Positions 50,499 through 59,706 of a DNA stretch of 64,000 nt are shown one piece after another. Position 1 is the first letter of the stretch. Every line of letters begins with the position of its first letter. Position numbers and translations under genes: made by a program. The notes under the pieces are model-generated. The model saw only the letters and a list, made by a program, of their open reading frames with translations, made no database searches and was not told the DNA's origin. Origin of the DNA: Halodurantibacterium flavum (GTDB lineage: Bacteria; Pseudomonadota; Alphaproteobacteria; Rhodobacterales; Rhodobacteraceae); contig NZ_JBHUGH010000010.1 of assembly GCF_042681825.1 (NCBI RefSeq), positions 199,203-263,202 on the forward strand. Direction: 5' to 3'.

Positions 50499-51368
50499 AT
50501 GTTTGAAGCCGAGAAGGCCCGGGCCGCGACCTGGTTCCGGAGCCTGCGGGATGAGATCGTGACAGCCTTCGAAGCGCTGGAAGACCGGCACTACGGCGAC
50601 GCCCCCGCGGGACGCTTTGAACTGCGCGAAACGCGCCGGGCCTCGGACGACGGGTCGGATGCGGGCGGTGGCCTCATGAGCGTCATGCGCGGCGGGCGCG
50701 TGTTCGAAAAGGTCGGTGTCAACGTCTCGGAGGTTCACGGACATCTGGGCGAGGCCGCGCAAAAGGCCATGGCCGCGCGCGGTGTGCCGGGCATCGAACA
50801 GGACCCGCGTTTCTGGGCCTCGGGTATCTCTCTGGTCGCACATATGCAGAACCCGCATGTGCCCGCAGTGCATATGAACACCCGCATGTTCTGGACCCCC
50901 AATGCCTGGTGGTTCGGGGGTGGATCGGATCTCAACCCCTGCATCGAATATGCCGAGGACACGGCGCATTTTCATGACGTGCTGCGCGATCACTGCGCGT
51001 CGCATGACCCGGACTATTACCCGCGCTTCAAGGCCTGGGCGGATGAATATTTCTTTATCCCGCATCGGGGCCGTGCGCGGGGCGTCGGCGGGATTTTCTA
51101 TGACGATCTGAACACCGGCGACTGGGAGGCCGATTTTGCCTTCACGCAGGATGTGGGCCGCGCCTTTCTGCCCGCCTTTCTGGGCGTGGTGGAACGGCGA
51201 CGCGACCAGCCGTGGACCGATGCCGACCGGGAGGTCCAGCTGATCCATCGCGGGCTTTATGCCGAATACAACCTCGTCTACGACCGCGGCACGAAATTCG
51301 GCCTCGCGACCGGGCATGACGCGAATGCCGTTCTGATGAGCCTGCCGCCGCTGGCCAAGTGGGTCTGA
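50499..51368 (+). CDS. hemF: Oxygen-dependent coproporphyrinogen III oxidase
   Basis: The 289-residue enzyme performs the aerobic version of the hemN step. It has the family block GRVFEKVGVNVSEVHG, NPHVPAVHMNTRMF, WWFGGGSDLNP and the C-terminal YNLVYDRGTKFGL. The ATG follows AAGGAGG by nine bases. It is six bases from the hemE stop on the opposite strand, so hemF and hemE are convergent. Confidence 0.96.
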   Translation: MFEAEKARAATWFRSLRDEIVTAFEALEDRHYGDAPAGRFELRETRRASDDGSDAGGGLMSVMRGGRVFEKVGVNVSEVHGHLGEAAQKAMAARGVPGIEQDPRFWASGISLVAHMQNPHVPAVHMNTRMFWTPNAWWFGGGSDLNPCIEYAEDTAHFHDVLRDHCASHDPDYYPRFKAWADEYFFIPHRGRARGVGGIFYDDLNTGDWEADFAFTQDVGRAFLPAFLGVVERRRDQPWTDADREVQLIHRGLYAEYNLVYDRGTKFGLATGHDANAVLMSLPPLAKWV

Positions 51369-51374
51369 GGCCGG

Positions 51375-52430
51375 TCAGACCCGTCCCGGATCGCGGATCG
51401 CGTCGATCATGCGCTGCACGTTGTCAGGATCGGCGTCCGGGGTGATCCCGTGCCCGAGGTTGAAGATATGCGGCCCGCCGGCGAATGTGCGCACGATGTG
51501 GCGCGTTTCCTCGATCAGCGCAGGACCGCCGGTGACCAGATGCGACGAGGCGAGATTGCCCTGAACGCATCCGTCCCGCTGCACATGTTCCGCCGCCCAT
51601 TCCGGCGCGACGGAATTGTCGAGCGCGACGCAATCGGCGCCGGTCGCCCGGGCGAAACCGATATAATTGTCGCCCGCCTCACGCGGGAAGGCGATGACGG
51701 GGATGCCGGGGTGGCGTTCACGCAGGGCCGCAATGATGCGGCGGGCAGGTTCAAGCGCATAGCGGCCGAAATCCTCGCCGTGCAACGATCCGGCCCAACT
51801 GTCAAAGAGCTTGATGACCTCGGCCCCCGCCTCGATCTGCGCCGAGAGGTATTCGATGGTCCCTTCTGTGATGAGGTCGATCAGCCGCCGGAACGTTTCG
51901 CGGTCTTCCTGCATCAGCCGGTGCGCCGGTGCCTGATCCGGGGTGCCCCGTCCCGCGATCATGTAGGTCGCCACCGTCCAGGGTGCCCCGGCAAATCCGA
52001 TCAACGTCACGGGCGCGGGCAGTTCGCGCCGCAGGATGCGGATCGTTTCATAGATGGGAGAGAGCGTTTCATGCACCTCAGCCACCGGGCGCAGGCGGGT
52101 CAGGTCTGCCGATGACGTGACCGTCGACAGACGAGGCCCCTCGCCGGTCACGAACCACAGATCGGCCCCGAGCGCCTGCGGTAGCAAAAGGATGTCGGCA
52201 AAGAGAATCGCCGCATCGAACCCGTAGCGTCGGATCGGCTGCAAGGTGACCTCGGCCGCCAGGTCGGGCGTGTAGCACAGCGACAGAAAGTCGCCGGCCC
52301 TGGCGCGGGTCGCGCGGTACTCCGGCAGGTAGCGCCCCGCCTGCCGCATCATCCAGACCGGGGGGATGGCCTGTTTCTCTCCGCGAAGGGCGCGCAGGAT
52401 GGATTTTTCCGGCAAAGGTGTGGCTGACAT
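51375..52430 (-). CDS. hemE: Uroporphyrinogen decarboxylase
   Basis: The 351-residue enzyme makes coproporphyrinogen III from uroporphyrinogen III. It starts MSATPLPEKSILRALRGEKQ and carries PPVWMMRQAGRYLPEYR and GFAGAPWTVATYMI, both diagnostic of HemE, and ends with a NLGHGITPDADPDNV block. A long antisense extension to 53216 overlapping hemC is a shadow. GAGGAG precedes the ATG. Confidence 0.96.
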   Translation of the reverse strand: MSATPLPEKSILRALRGEKQAIPPVWMMRQAGRYLPEYRATRARAGDFLSLCYTPDLAAEVTLQPIRRYGFDAAILFADILLLPQALGADLWFVTGEGPRLSTVTSSADLTRLRPVAEVHETLSPIYETIRILRRELPAPVTLIGFAGAPWTVATYMIAGRGTPDQAPAHRLMQEDRETFRRLIDLITEGTIEYLSAQIEAGAEVIKLFDSWAGSLHGEDFGRYALEPARRIIAALRERHPGIPVIAFPREAGDNYIGFARATGADCVALDNSVAPEWAAEHVQRDGCVQGNLASSHLVTGGPALIEETRHIVRTFAGGPHIFNLGHGITPDADPDNVQRMIDAIRDPGRV

Positions 52431-52526
52431 GTCGGCTCCTCTTTGCCTACGGGCTTCGGGGTTCGGTGGGGCGTTGTCAAGGCGCGGCCAGTTGTCAGGC
52501 CGATGTGTCGCGGGTAGGAAGTCGCC

Positions 52527-53483
52527 ATGACCCAGGTGCTTCCTTCCCCCGACCACCCGCTTCGCATCGGTACACGCGGCTCGCCGCTGGCGCTGGCGCA
52601 GGCCCATGAAACGCGCGACCGGCTGATGGCGGCCCATGGCCTGCCGGATGCAGCCTTTGAGATCGTCGTGATCCGCACCACGGGCGACCGGGTCATCGAC
52701 CGCCCGCTCAAAGAGATCGGCGGCAAGGGTCTCTTTACCAAAGAGATCGAGGAGGCGCTCTTGTCCGGCGGCATCGACATTGCCGTTCATTCGATGAAGG
52801 ATATGCCGGTGGCGCAACCCGCCGGGCTGGCGCTGGACTGTTACCTGCCGCGTGAGGATGTGCGCGACGCGTTCGTGTCCTTCCGGCATGGCGGCGTCGC
52901 TGACCTGCCAGAGGGTTCTGTCGTGGGCACGTCGAGCCTGCGTCGCCGCGCCCAGCTGTTGAACCGCCGGCCGGATCTGCAGGTGGTGGAGTTCCGGGGC
53001 AACGTCCAGACCCGGATGCGCAAGCTGGAAGAGGGCGTGGCCGTCGCCACCTTTCTTGCCACCGCCGGGCTGAACCGTCTGGCGATGTCCGATGTCCCCG
53101 CCCGTCCGATCGAGACGGAACTCATGCTGCCCGCCGTCGCCCAGGGCGCGATCGGGATCGAGCGGCGCGAGGATGATGCCGGCGCTGCCGCGCTTCTGGC
53201 GGCCATCCACGACCATCCGACGGGGTTGCGCCTTGCTGCAGAGCGGGCATTTCTCGCCGAGCTTGACGGGTCATGCGAAACGCCGATCGCCGGTCTTGCG
53301 GTGCTGGAGGATGACAGGCTCTGGCTGCGGGGGGAAATATTGCGGCCCGATGGGTCCGAGGCTCTGTTCGATGAGGTGCGGGTGCCTGTCGGTCAGGGTG
53401 CGGCCGCAGGCCGGGATCTGGCGCGCAATCTTCTGGACCGCGCGCCTTCCGGATTTTTCGACTGGCGCGAAGGCGGGGCCTAA
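52527..53483 (+). CDS. hemC: Porphobilinogen deaminase (hydroxymethylbilane synthase)
   Basis: The 318-residue enzyme polymerises four porphobilinogen units. It has IGTRGSPLALAQA, FTKEIEEALL, HSMKDMP, GTSSLRRRAQL and the dipyrromethane-binding Cys250 in GSCETPIAG. The ATG follows TAGGAAG. hemC is divergent from hemE, with a 96-base shared upstream region, and overlaps the arylesterase stop by four bases at its end. Confidence 0.96.
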   Translation: MTQVLPSPDHPLRIGTRGSPLALAQAHETRDRLMAAHGLPDAAFEIVVIRTTGDRVIDRPLKEIGGKGLFTKEIEEALLSGGIDIAVHSMKDMPVAQPAGLALDCYLPREDVRDAFVSFRHGGVADLPEGSVVGTSSLRRRAQLLNRRPDLQVVEFRGNVQTRMRKLEEGVAVATFLATAGLNRLAMSDVPARPIETELMLPAVAQGAIGIERREDDAGAAALLAAIHDHPTGLRLAAERAFLAELDGSCETPIAGLAVLEDDRLWLRGEILRPDGSEALFDEVRVPVGQGAAAGRDLARNLLDRAPSGFFDWREGGA

Positions 53484-54190
53484 CCTTCTTCGGCCCGATC
53501 CAGAAGTTCGAGCACCGTCGGCCCCATCGCCTCGACGATCAGATCGATGCCGCGCGCGCTCGGATGGATATGGTCGTCCTGCATGAGATCGACAAAGCTT
53601 TCACCCGCATCGGCCTTTTCCATCATCGGCTGCAGCATGTTGGGATAATGCATGACCTCGTATTCGGCGGCGAGATCGGGATACATCGCCTCGAACGCCT
53701 GCTGAAACTCGGGGCCATAGTTACCGGGCGCCACCAGACCGACCAGAAGGACCGGCAGGTCGCGTGACGCCGCCGCATCCAGAATGGCGGAAAGGTTTTC
53801 GCGGCTGCTGGCCGGGTCGATCCCGCGCAAGAGGTCATTGCCCCCAAGCGCCACGATCATCGCGTCGGGTTCATCGGCCAGCGCCCATTCCACCCGCGCG
53901 CGGCCCCCTGCGGTGGTATCGCCGGAAACGCCGGCGTTGATCACGCGCACATCCCGCCCCTGATCGCGCAGCCAGGCCTGCAGCCGCGGGACGAACCCCT
54001 GATCCGCCGGCAGGCCATATCCTTGGGTCAGACTGTCCCCCAGCGCCAGAAGCCGCGTTTCCGCCGCGGCCATTGCGGGAAGGAAAAATGCGGATGCGGC
54101 AATCAGTGCTGCAACGCAGCGGTTGCGCAGGGGGCGGTACGTCCCATATCCCTTGGCAGACAGGGTGGCGAAAAGGCGAGCGGGCTTCAT
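53480..54190 (-). CDS. tesA: TesA-like arylesterase / lysophospholipase (SGNH hydrolase)
   Basis: The 236-residue GDSL/SGNH hydrolase has a signal peptide ending near ALIAASAFFLPAMAAAE, GDSLTQGYG (catalytic Ser), VINAGVSGDT (Gly), GGND (Asn) and DHIHPSARG (catalytic Asp/His). The start ATG lies in a CATG shared with the divergent ybbA ATG, which puts the two initiation codons two bases apart on opposite strands. AGGA is at six bases. The order tesA / ybbA-ybbP matches the E. coli locus. A later start is possible because the n-region is long. Confidence 0.85.
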   Translation of the reverse strand: MKPARLFATLSAKGYGTYRPLRNRCVAALIAASAFFLPAMAAAETRLLALGDSLTQGYGLPADQGFVPRLQAWLRDQGRDVRVINAGVSGDTTAGGRARVEWALADEPDAMIVALGGNDLLRGIDPASSRENLSAILDAAASRDLPVLLVGLVAPGNYGPEFQQAFEAMYPDLAAEYEVMHYPNMLQPMMEKADAGESFVDLMQDDHIHPSARGIDLIVEAMGPTVLELLDRAEEG

Positions 54191-54890
54191 GGACGATCCT
54201 ATTCTGATGCTTCGTGACGTGCGGCTCACGCTGCAGGGCAATGCGGGGCCGGTGGAAATCCTGCGCGGCATCACGCTCGACGTCGCGCGCGGAGAGACGC
54301 TGGGGATGATCGGTCCGTCCGGGTCGGGCAAGTCGTCTCTCCTCATGCTCATGGGCGGGCTGGAACGCGCCACTGCAGGCGGGGTCCATGCGCTGGGCCA
54401 TGACCTGACGGCCATGAACGAAGACGCGCTTGCCCGCTTTCGCAGGGGGAATATGGGGGTGGTTTTCCAATCCTTCCACCTTATCCCGACGATGACGGCG
54501 CTTGAAAATGTCGCGACCCCGCTCGAACTCGCCGGTGTCACCGATGCCTTTGACCGGGCCGAGGCGGAATTGCGCGCCGTGGGCCTCGGCGACCGGCTGG
54601 ATCATTACCCGACGCAGATGTCGGGCGGGGAACAGCAACGCGTGGCGCTGGCCCGGGCGGCGGCACCGCGCCCGGCGATCCTTCTGGCGGATGAGCCGAC
54701 CGGCAATCTGGACGGATCGACCGGGCAGGCGATCATGGACCTTCTCTTTGGCTTGCGCGACCGGCACGGGGCGACGCTGATCCTTGTCACCCACGCGCCG
54801 GAACTCGCGGCGCGCTGCGACCGGGTGGTCCGCCTGCGTGACGGCCGCATCGAGGGAGAGGAACGACATCTGCGCGGGGCCGCGGAATGA
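54189..54890 (+). CDS. ybbA: ABC transporter ATP-binding protein YbbA
   Basis: The 233-residue ATPase of the LolD/MacB type has Walker A GPSGSGKSS, signature MSGGEQQR and Walker B ILLADEPTGNLD. It starts within the CATG shared with the tesA start and overlaps ybbP by four bases. In E. coli the same trio, tesA-ybbA-ybbP, is described; the substrate is not known but is probably a lipoprotein or lysophospholipid. Confidence 0.9.
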   Translation: MDDPILMLRDVRLTLQGNAGPVEILRGITLDVARGETLGMIGPSGSGKSSLLMLMGGLERATAGGVHALGHDLTAMNEDALARFRRGNMGVVFQSFHLIPTMTALENVATPLELAGVTDAFDRAEAELRAVGLGDRLDHYPTQMSGGEQQRVALARAAAPRPAILLADEPTGNLDGSTGQAIMDLLFGLRDRHGATLILVTHAPELAARCDRVVRLRDGRIEGEERHLRGAAE

Positions 54891-57412
54891 GCGCGGCGCT
54901 GCGCATCGCCCGCCGGGAATTGCGGGGCGGGTTGCGAGGGTTTCGTGTCTTTCTGGCCTGCCTGACGCTGGGCGTCGCGGCCATCGCCGCCGTCGGCACG
55001 ATCCGCGCGGGGCTCGAGGCGGGGTTGCGCGATCAGGGTGCGGTCCTTCTGGGGGGCGATGCCGCGCTGAGCTTTACCTATCGCTTTGCCGCACCCGAGG
55101 AGCGCGCCTGGATGGAGGCGAACGCGCAAGAGGTCTCGGAAATCGTCGATTTCCGCTCGCTCGCCACGGTGGGCGAGGGGACGGGGGCGGACCGGGCGCT
55201 CACGCAGGTCAAGGCGGTGGACGATGCCTATCCGCTGCTCGGCTCCGTCGTGCTGGACCCGCCGATGGAGATCGGCGCGGCGCTGGCGGGCGACGATCTT
55301 CCCGGCGGCATAATGGACAGCCTGCTTGCCGACCGTCTGGGGATTGCGCCCGGTGACGTCTTTCGCCTTGGCGTGCAGGACTTCCGGCTGAGCGCCATTC
55401 TGGTGTCCGAGCCCGACAGCAGCTCGGGCGGTTTCGGACTCGGCCCGCGCACCATCGTTGCCACCGAGGCGCTGGCCAATTCGCGGCTTCTGGGGCCGGG
55501 GACGCTCTATGATACCCGCTATCGCCTGCGGTTGGCCGAGGATGCGAACCTTGCGGCGCTGCGGGCCGAGGCACTGGCCCAGTTTCGTGACAGCGGCCTG
55601 CGCTGGCAGGACAGGCGCAACGGGGCCCCCGGCATCCAGCGGTTCGTGGAACGGATCGGCGCCTTTCTGGTCCTGCTGGGCCTTGCCGGGCTTGCCGTGG
55701 GCGGCGTGGGCGTGTCGGCCGCGGTGCGCGCCTACCTGGATGGCAAGACGCCGGTGATCGGCACGCTCAAGACGCTGGGCGCGACGGGCGGCATGATCTT
55801 TGGCATCTATGCGGCGCAGATCGGGGTCTTGACCGCGCTTGGCGTCCTTTTGGGCCTGATCTTGGGCGCGGGGGTCCCGTTGGCCCTTGCTCCGGTGATC
55901 GAGGCGCGCCTGCCCATCCCGGCGAACTTTGCGCTTTATCCCGCGCCGCTGATCGAGGCCGCGCTTTACGGCTTTCTCACGGCGGCGCTTTTCACGCTCT
56001 GGCCCTTGGCGCGGACGCGCAAGGTCCGGGCGGCGGCGCTGTTTCGCGGGACCGAGGCGATGGGCGGCATCCGGCCCGGAGCAGTGTGGATCGCGCTCAG
56101 CGCCCTGCTGCTTGCGTTGCTTGTCGGATCGGCGGTCTGGTTTTCCGGCGTGCCACAGCTTGCACTCGGCGCTGCCGGGGGGGTGATGGGGGCGCTGGTC
56201 ATCCTTTGGCTCGCGGCGATGGCGATCAGCCGGCTGGCCCGGCGCGGGGCGCGGTCGCGTGCGGTGCGCGGCTGGCCCGCCTGGCGTCTGGCGCTTGGGG
56301 CCGTGGGCGGCCCCCGGTCCGAGGCGACATCGGTCATCCTTTCGCTCGGACTGGGGCTTGCCGTGCTGGCGGCGGTGGGGCAGATCGAATGGAACCTGCG
56401 TCAGGCCATTCAGGGTGACCTGCCTGACCGCGCGCCTGCCTATTTCTTCGTCGATATCCAGAACGACCAACTGGAGGGCTTCCTGCAGCGGCTGGATCAG
56501 GATCCGGCGGTCAGCCGCGTCGACACGGCGCCCATGCTGCGGGGCATCCTGACCCAGATCAACGGCCGGCCGGCGCGGGAGGTTGCGGGCGATCACTGGA
56601 TTCTGCGCGGTGATCGCGGCGTGACCTATTCCGATGCCCCCACGGCGGAAACCGTCGTGACCGAGGGCAGCTGGTGGCCCGAGTATTACGACGGCCCGCC
56701 GGTGATCAGCTTTGCCGCCGAGGAAGGCGCCGAGATGGGCCTGAGCCTGGGGGATGAGATCACGGTGAACATTCTTGGCCGCGACATCACCGCGACCATC
56801 ACGAGCTTCCGCGAGGTCGATTTTTCGGCCGGCGGCATCGGCTTCGTCATGTCGATGAATCCGGGCGCTCTGGCCGGGGCGCCGCACACCCATATCGCGA
56901 CGGTCTATGCCGATGAGATGGCCGAGGCCGCGATCCTGCGCGACCTGGCCGGGGCCTATCCGAACATTACCGGCATCCGGGTCAGGGACGCCATCGATCA
57001 GGTTGCGGGGGCACTGGGGGGGATCGCCACGGCGACCGCCTATGCGGCTTCGGCAACGCTTCTGACCGGGTTCATCGTCCTGATCGGGGCTGCGGCGGCG
57101 GGTGAGAGGGGACGGATATTCGAGGCGGCGGTGCTCAAGACCCTTGGGGCCACGCGCGGGCGCATCCTTGGCAGCTTTGCGCTTCGCTCTGCGCTTATGG
57201 GCGGAGCTGCCGGTCTGGTCGCGGTGGCGGCGGGGGCGCTCGCCGCCTGGGCGGTGATGCGTTTCGTGATGGAGGCGCCCTTCCGGATCGAGCCGATATC
57301 GGCCACAGCCATCGTTCTGGGCGGGGTTCTGGCGACTCTGCTCGCCGGTCTGGTCTTTGCTCTCAGGCCGCTTGCGGCCCGGCCCGCCCATGTGCTGCGT
57401 GTGGCCGATTAG
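54887..57412 (+). CDS. ybbP: ABC transporter permease YbbP (FtsX-type)
   Basis: The 841-residue protein has two FtsX-type permease domains, each preceded by a large extracytoplasmic domain, with about ten membrane segments. GVGVSAAVRAYLDGKTPVIGTLKTLGATGGMIF and RGRIFEAAVLKTLGATRGRIL are the two typical cytoplasmic coupling loops. It overlaps ybbA by four bases. It ends near the tRNA-Met promoter. Confidence 0.9.
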   Translation: MSAALRIARRELRGGLRGFRVFLACLTLGVAAIAAVGTIRAGLEAGLRDQGAVLLGGDAALSFTYRFAAPEERAWMEANAQEVSEIVDFRSLATVGEGTGADRALTQVKAVDDAYPLLGSVVLDPPMEIGAALAGDDLPGGIMDSLLADRLGIAPGDVFRLGVQDFRLSAILVSEPDSSSGGFGLGPRTIVATEALANSRLLGPGTLYDTRYRLRLAEDANLAALRAEALAQFRDSGLRWQDRRNGAPGIQRFVERIGAFLVLLGLAGLAVGGVGVSAAVRAYLDGKTPVIGTLKTLGATGGMIFGIYAAQIGVLTALGVLLGLILGAGVPLALAPVIEARLPIPANFALYPAPLIEAALYGFLTAALFTLWPLARTRKVRAAALFRGTEAMGGIRPGAVWIALSALLLALLVGSAVWFSGVPQLALGAAGGVMGALVILWLAAMAISRLARRGARSRAVRGWPAWRLALGAVGGPRSEATSVILSLGLGLAVLAAVGQIEWNLRQAIQGDLPDRAPAYFFVDIQNDQLEGFLQRLDQDPAVSRVDTAPMLRGILTQINGRPAREVAGDHWILRGDRGVTYSDAPTAETVVTEGSWWPEYYDGPPVISFAAEEGAEMGLSLGDEITVNILGRDITATITSFREVDFSAGGIGFVMSMNPGALAGAPHTHIATVYADEMAEAAILRDLAGAYPNITGIRVRDAIDQVAGALGGIATATAYAASATLLTGFIVLIGAAAAGERGRIFEAAVLKTLGATRGRILGSFALRSALMGGAAGLVAVAAGALAAWAVMRFVMEAPFRIEPISATAIVLGGVLATLLAGLVFALRPLAARPAHVLRVAD

Positions 57413-57449
57413 GCGGATGGATTTGCCGGTCGGGGGACGGTTTTTCCGC

Positions 57450-57478
57450 TTGACGCGGCCCGGCCCCTCTTTTACCTA
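57450..57478 (+). promoter_or_regulatory. Promoter of the tRNA-Met gene
   Basis: TTGACG and TACCTA are separated by 17 bases and end 13 bases before the tRNA. Confidence 0.75.
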
Positions 57479-57491
57479 GCGCGCACCCAGT

Positions 57492-57568
57492 GGCGGAGTA
57501 GCTCAGTTGGTTAGAGCAGCGGAATCATAATCCGCGTGTCGGGGGTTCAAGTCCCTCCTCCGCTACCA
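57492..57568 (+). tRNA. tRNA-Met (anticodon CAT)
   Basis: The 77-nt cloverleaf has D-stem GCTC/GAGC, anticodon stem GCGGA/TCCGC with loop ATCATAA (CAT), T-arm with TTCAAGT, acceptor GGCGGAG/CTCCGCT with a G-T first pair, and encoded CCA. It is most likely elongator Met; a lysidine-modified Ile-tRNA with CAT cannot be excluded by sequence. Confidence 0.93.
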
Positions 57569-58290
57569 CGTTACCGCCGCTCTCCTGAGGCCCATATCGG
57601 GAGAGAGGTTCGCGGCTTCCAAAAGCTCCGACAAACCGTCCTCCGGCATTATCTTGAAACCCGTCTCCTCTGGTGTGGCCAGAAGCTTCGGGATCAGGTG
57701 CCTGATCCGTTCGACTGCATCTTCGCTGTCCGGGGATATCCCTGCCGCGTGCACACCCTCCAGATCGCCGCCATGGCTCTCGGTGTGGCGGCCTCGTACC
57801 GGCGCAGTGCGGCGGGATGCAGGCCCAGACCTTGCGGGCCTCCGGGCACGAATGCCGACTTGCCTCACTTTATTTTTGCCGCGCAGACAGTTTAAGCATC
57901 TGTGCGCCGATCACATCGGTCGGCAGGCGTCCGGCCAGGTCATCTTCCAAGCTCGGTCGAGGCGCCTTCTGATCTGCGCAAGCTTGTTCTTCCGAACGAT
58001 GTGCTGCCACCGCTTGCCCGCCGCCGCACGTTGGCGCTCTTGCTGATGGGCTACGGCGAACTCCCTCAACAGATGCGGGGCCTTGAGGGTGCTGCATGGG
58101 GCCGCTCAGCACCGCAGCCTTGTCCATGTAGGAGATGCGGTTGTTGCAGCACGCGTCCGATTCGCGCCGCGTGCCGCAATTGGGCCGGGCGCGCCGTGAC
58201 GCAGTCCTTCGACAGTCCGCCGCCGCAGAACCGTTTCTTGCAGATCAACGTGGCTGCACTGCGGCCCGCGCGCCGCGTCCGCGCCGCTTC
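57563..58290 (-). pseudogene. Degraded serine recombinase (C-terminal half)
   Basis: Three minus-strand frames together give a serine-recombinase-like C-terminus. Near 58230, CGGGLSKD resembles the first half of the zinc ribbon. Frame-shifted, a second block follows with ACCNNRIS then VLSG (58155-58095). A frameshift leads to LKAPHLLREFAVAHQQERQ and KLAQIRRRLDRAW (about 58095-57950), and another shift leads to DAVERIRHLIPKLLATPEET and GLSELLEAANL, ending at 57563. No intact catalytic domain or start is present. The match is by eye. It is probably a relic of an earlier element beside tRNA-Met. Confidence 0.5.
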
Positions 58291-58426
58291 ATCATCCCCC
58301 CGTGGTCGTGCGAAGGATGATCCCGTGTTCCAACCGTCGTCGAGGCGGGACTATTTCAGCGGCTTGCCGGGAATTGCAGGAGGATCGCGAGGTTCTCTGA
58401 TCGGCGAAATTTTTCGCCTGACCCTC

Positions 58427-58455
58427 TGGACAGCCCCTGCCGCCCCGACTAATAC
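58427..58455 (+). promoter_or_regulatory. Promoter of the tRNA-Phe gene
   Basis: TGGACA and TAATAC are separated by 17 bases and end about 31 bases before the tRNA. Confidence 0.65.
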
Positions 58456-58486
58456 ACCCCAACCCAGAGCGGCGACGCTCTCCCGT

Positions 58487-58561
58487 GCCCGGGTAGCTCA
58501 GGGGTAGAGCAGTGGATTGAAAATCCTCGTGTCGGTGGTTCGATTCCGCCCCCGGGCACCA
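58487..58561 (+). tRNA. tRNA-Phe (anticodon GAA); probable island attachment site
   Basis: The 75-nt tRNA has acceptor GCCCGGG/CCCGGGC, D-stem GCTC/GAGC, a GAA anticodon in the TTGAAAA loop, a T-arm with TTCGATT, and an encoded CCA. A tyrosine integrase gene ends 48 bases downstream facing it, so its 3' end is the likely attachment site of the following island. The matching repeat at the far end is outside the window. Confidence 0.94.
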
Positions 58562-58608
58562 CTTAACAAGCTGAAATGGTTGGGTTTTGTGGTCATGTCT
58601 GGTCCTTG

Positions 58609-59706
58609 TCAGGGTCGGGTTTGACGCTTTTCGGCGACAGGTTTGACAATCTTCGCGCGTCTTGCGTTCTCTTTTTCCAGCGTCGCCATCGTCTCGCGGT
58701 TCTTGTCGGCAAGGTTCGCCGACCGCGAATAGTGCCGGGCCATGGACGGCGTTTTCTGCCCCAACAGGTCCGCGATGCGCCGCTCATCGAGTCCCGCCTC
58801 GCGCAGCGTCGTCGCCACGGTATGGCGCAGGCCCTTCAGAGTGAGGCCCGGGGCGATCAGCCCTTCCTCCTCCAGCCCCGCCTTGAAGCGGTGCCAGACG
58901 GTCGAAAAGCCGTTGTAGGTCCAGGCCGCGCCCTGTGAACTGGCCAGCACGGTAGCCGCCTCATGCGCGGGGATGCTGTCGAGGGCCGCCTGCAGGGTCG
59001 GGCTGACGGGAATCGCCACCTCCTCGCCTGTCTTGCCACGCACGCCCCAGATCGTGTCACCGTCGATCTGGTTCTTGCGCAGCTTCAGCGCGTCCGAGGG
59101 ATCAAGGCCAGTGTTCATCATCAGCGCCAGCGCCACCCGCACATGCGGCTTGGCGCGGGACAGGACGATGTCGCGCTCCTGGATCGTCCATGGCCGGTTG
59201 GCATAGGCGCGGTCGCGGGGGCGGCGCTTGGGGATCACGTCCTTGGCGTAGTTCGCGGCGATCAGGCCCTGCGGGATGGAATGGCGGAACACCTCGCTCA
59301 GCAGGGTGCGTACCATGTTGGCCCGCCGCCAGCCAATCTTTTTCGCGGCCTTGTCGTGGATACCGGCTATCAGCGGCGTGTCGATCACATGGACCGGCGT
59401 GTCGCGGATGGGGGCAAGGAAATCCGCGCATTTGCGGTAGTCGCGGCGCGTAGCCTCGGCCAGATTGGCGAAATGCCCGGTCTCGAAATAGCCCTTTATC
59501 AGCCCGCCAAGGGTGCCCGCGCGAGGGCCTTTCTCTTTCTGTGCCACTGCGATGGCGCGGATCGTCTCGCATTGCGCGAGGAATTCGGCCGACCCCAGCG
59601 GGGCCTCGCTCAGGTCGATCTTGTGGCCTGTCGCGCGGTGGTAGCAGCGCATCCGGCCGTGACGATCCTTGAATATCTTGAACCCCTTGACGCGCACATG
59701 GGTCAT
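58609..59706 (-). CDS. int: Tyrosine recombinase (island integrase)
   Basis: The 365-residue protein has an N-terminal SAM-like core-binding domain (about residues 64-160) and a C-terminal catalytic domain. LRHTVATTLREAG (Arg294, His295) and LGQKTPSMARHYSR (nucleophile Tyr326) are present, but the first Arg position of the usual TGxR is Asp (TGLDPSDAL, residue 202) and the His before LRH is Lys291. Related Rhodobacterales integrases, as I recall, share these changes. It faces tRNA-Phe, and its ATG overlaps the stop of the excisionase-like ORF in TGATG. Confidence 0.88.
   Translation of the reverse strand: MTHVRVKGFKIFKDRHGRMRCYHRATGHKIDLSEAPLGSAEFLAQCETIRAIAVAQKEKGPRAGTLGGLIKGYFETGHFANLAEATRRDYRKCADFLAPIRDTPVHVIDTPLIAGIHDKAAKKIGWRRANMVRTLLSEVFRHSIPQGLIAANYAKDVIPKRRPRDRAYANRPWTIQERDIVLSRAKPHVRVALALMMNTGLDPSDALKLRKNQIDGDTIWGVRGKTGEEVAIPVSPTLQAALDSIPAHEAATVLASSQGAAWTYNGFSTVWHRFKAGLEEEGLIAPGLTLKGLRHTVATTLREAGLDERRIADLLGQKTPSMARHYSRSANLADKNRETMATLEKENARRAKIVKPVAEKRQTRP

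Noticed and set aside
51375..53216. Long open frame joining hemE to antisense of hemC
   Set aside because: Only the part up to 52430 is HemE; the rest is the antisense of hemC.
54605..57391. 928-residue antisense open frame opposite ybbP
   Set aside because: Low-complexity Arg/Gln/Gly composition without domains, on the antisense of a conserved permease; no ribosome site.
57536..57895. Plus-strand 119-residue open frame after tRNA-Met
   Set aside because: It starts inside the tRNA and runs antisense to the recombinase relic; no domain.
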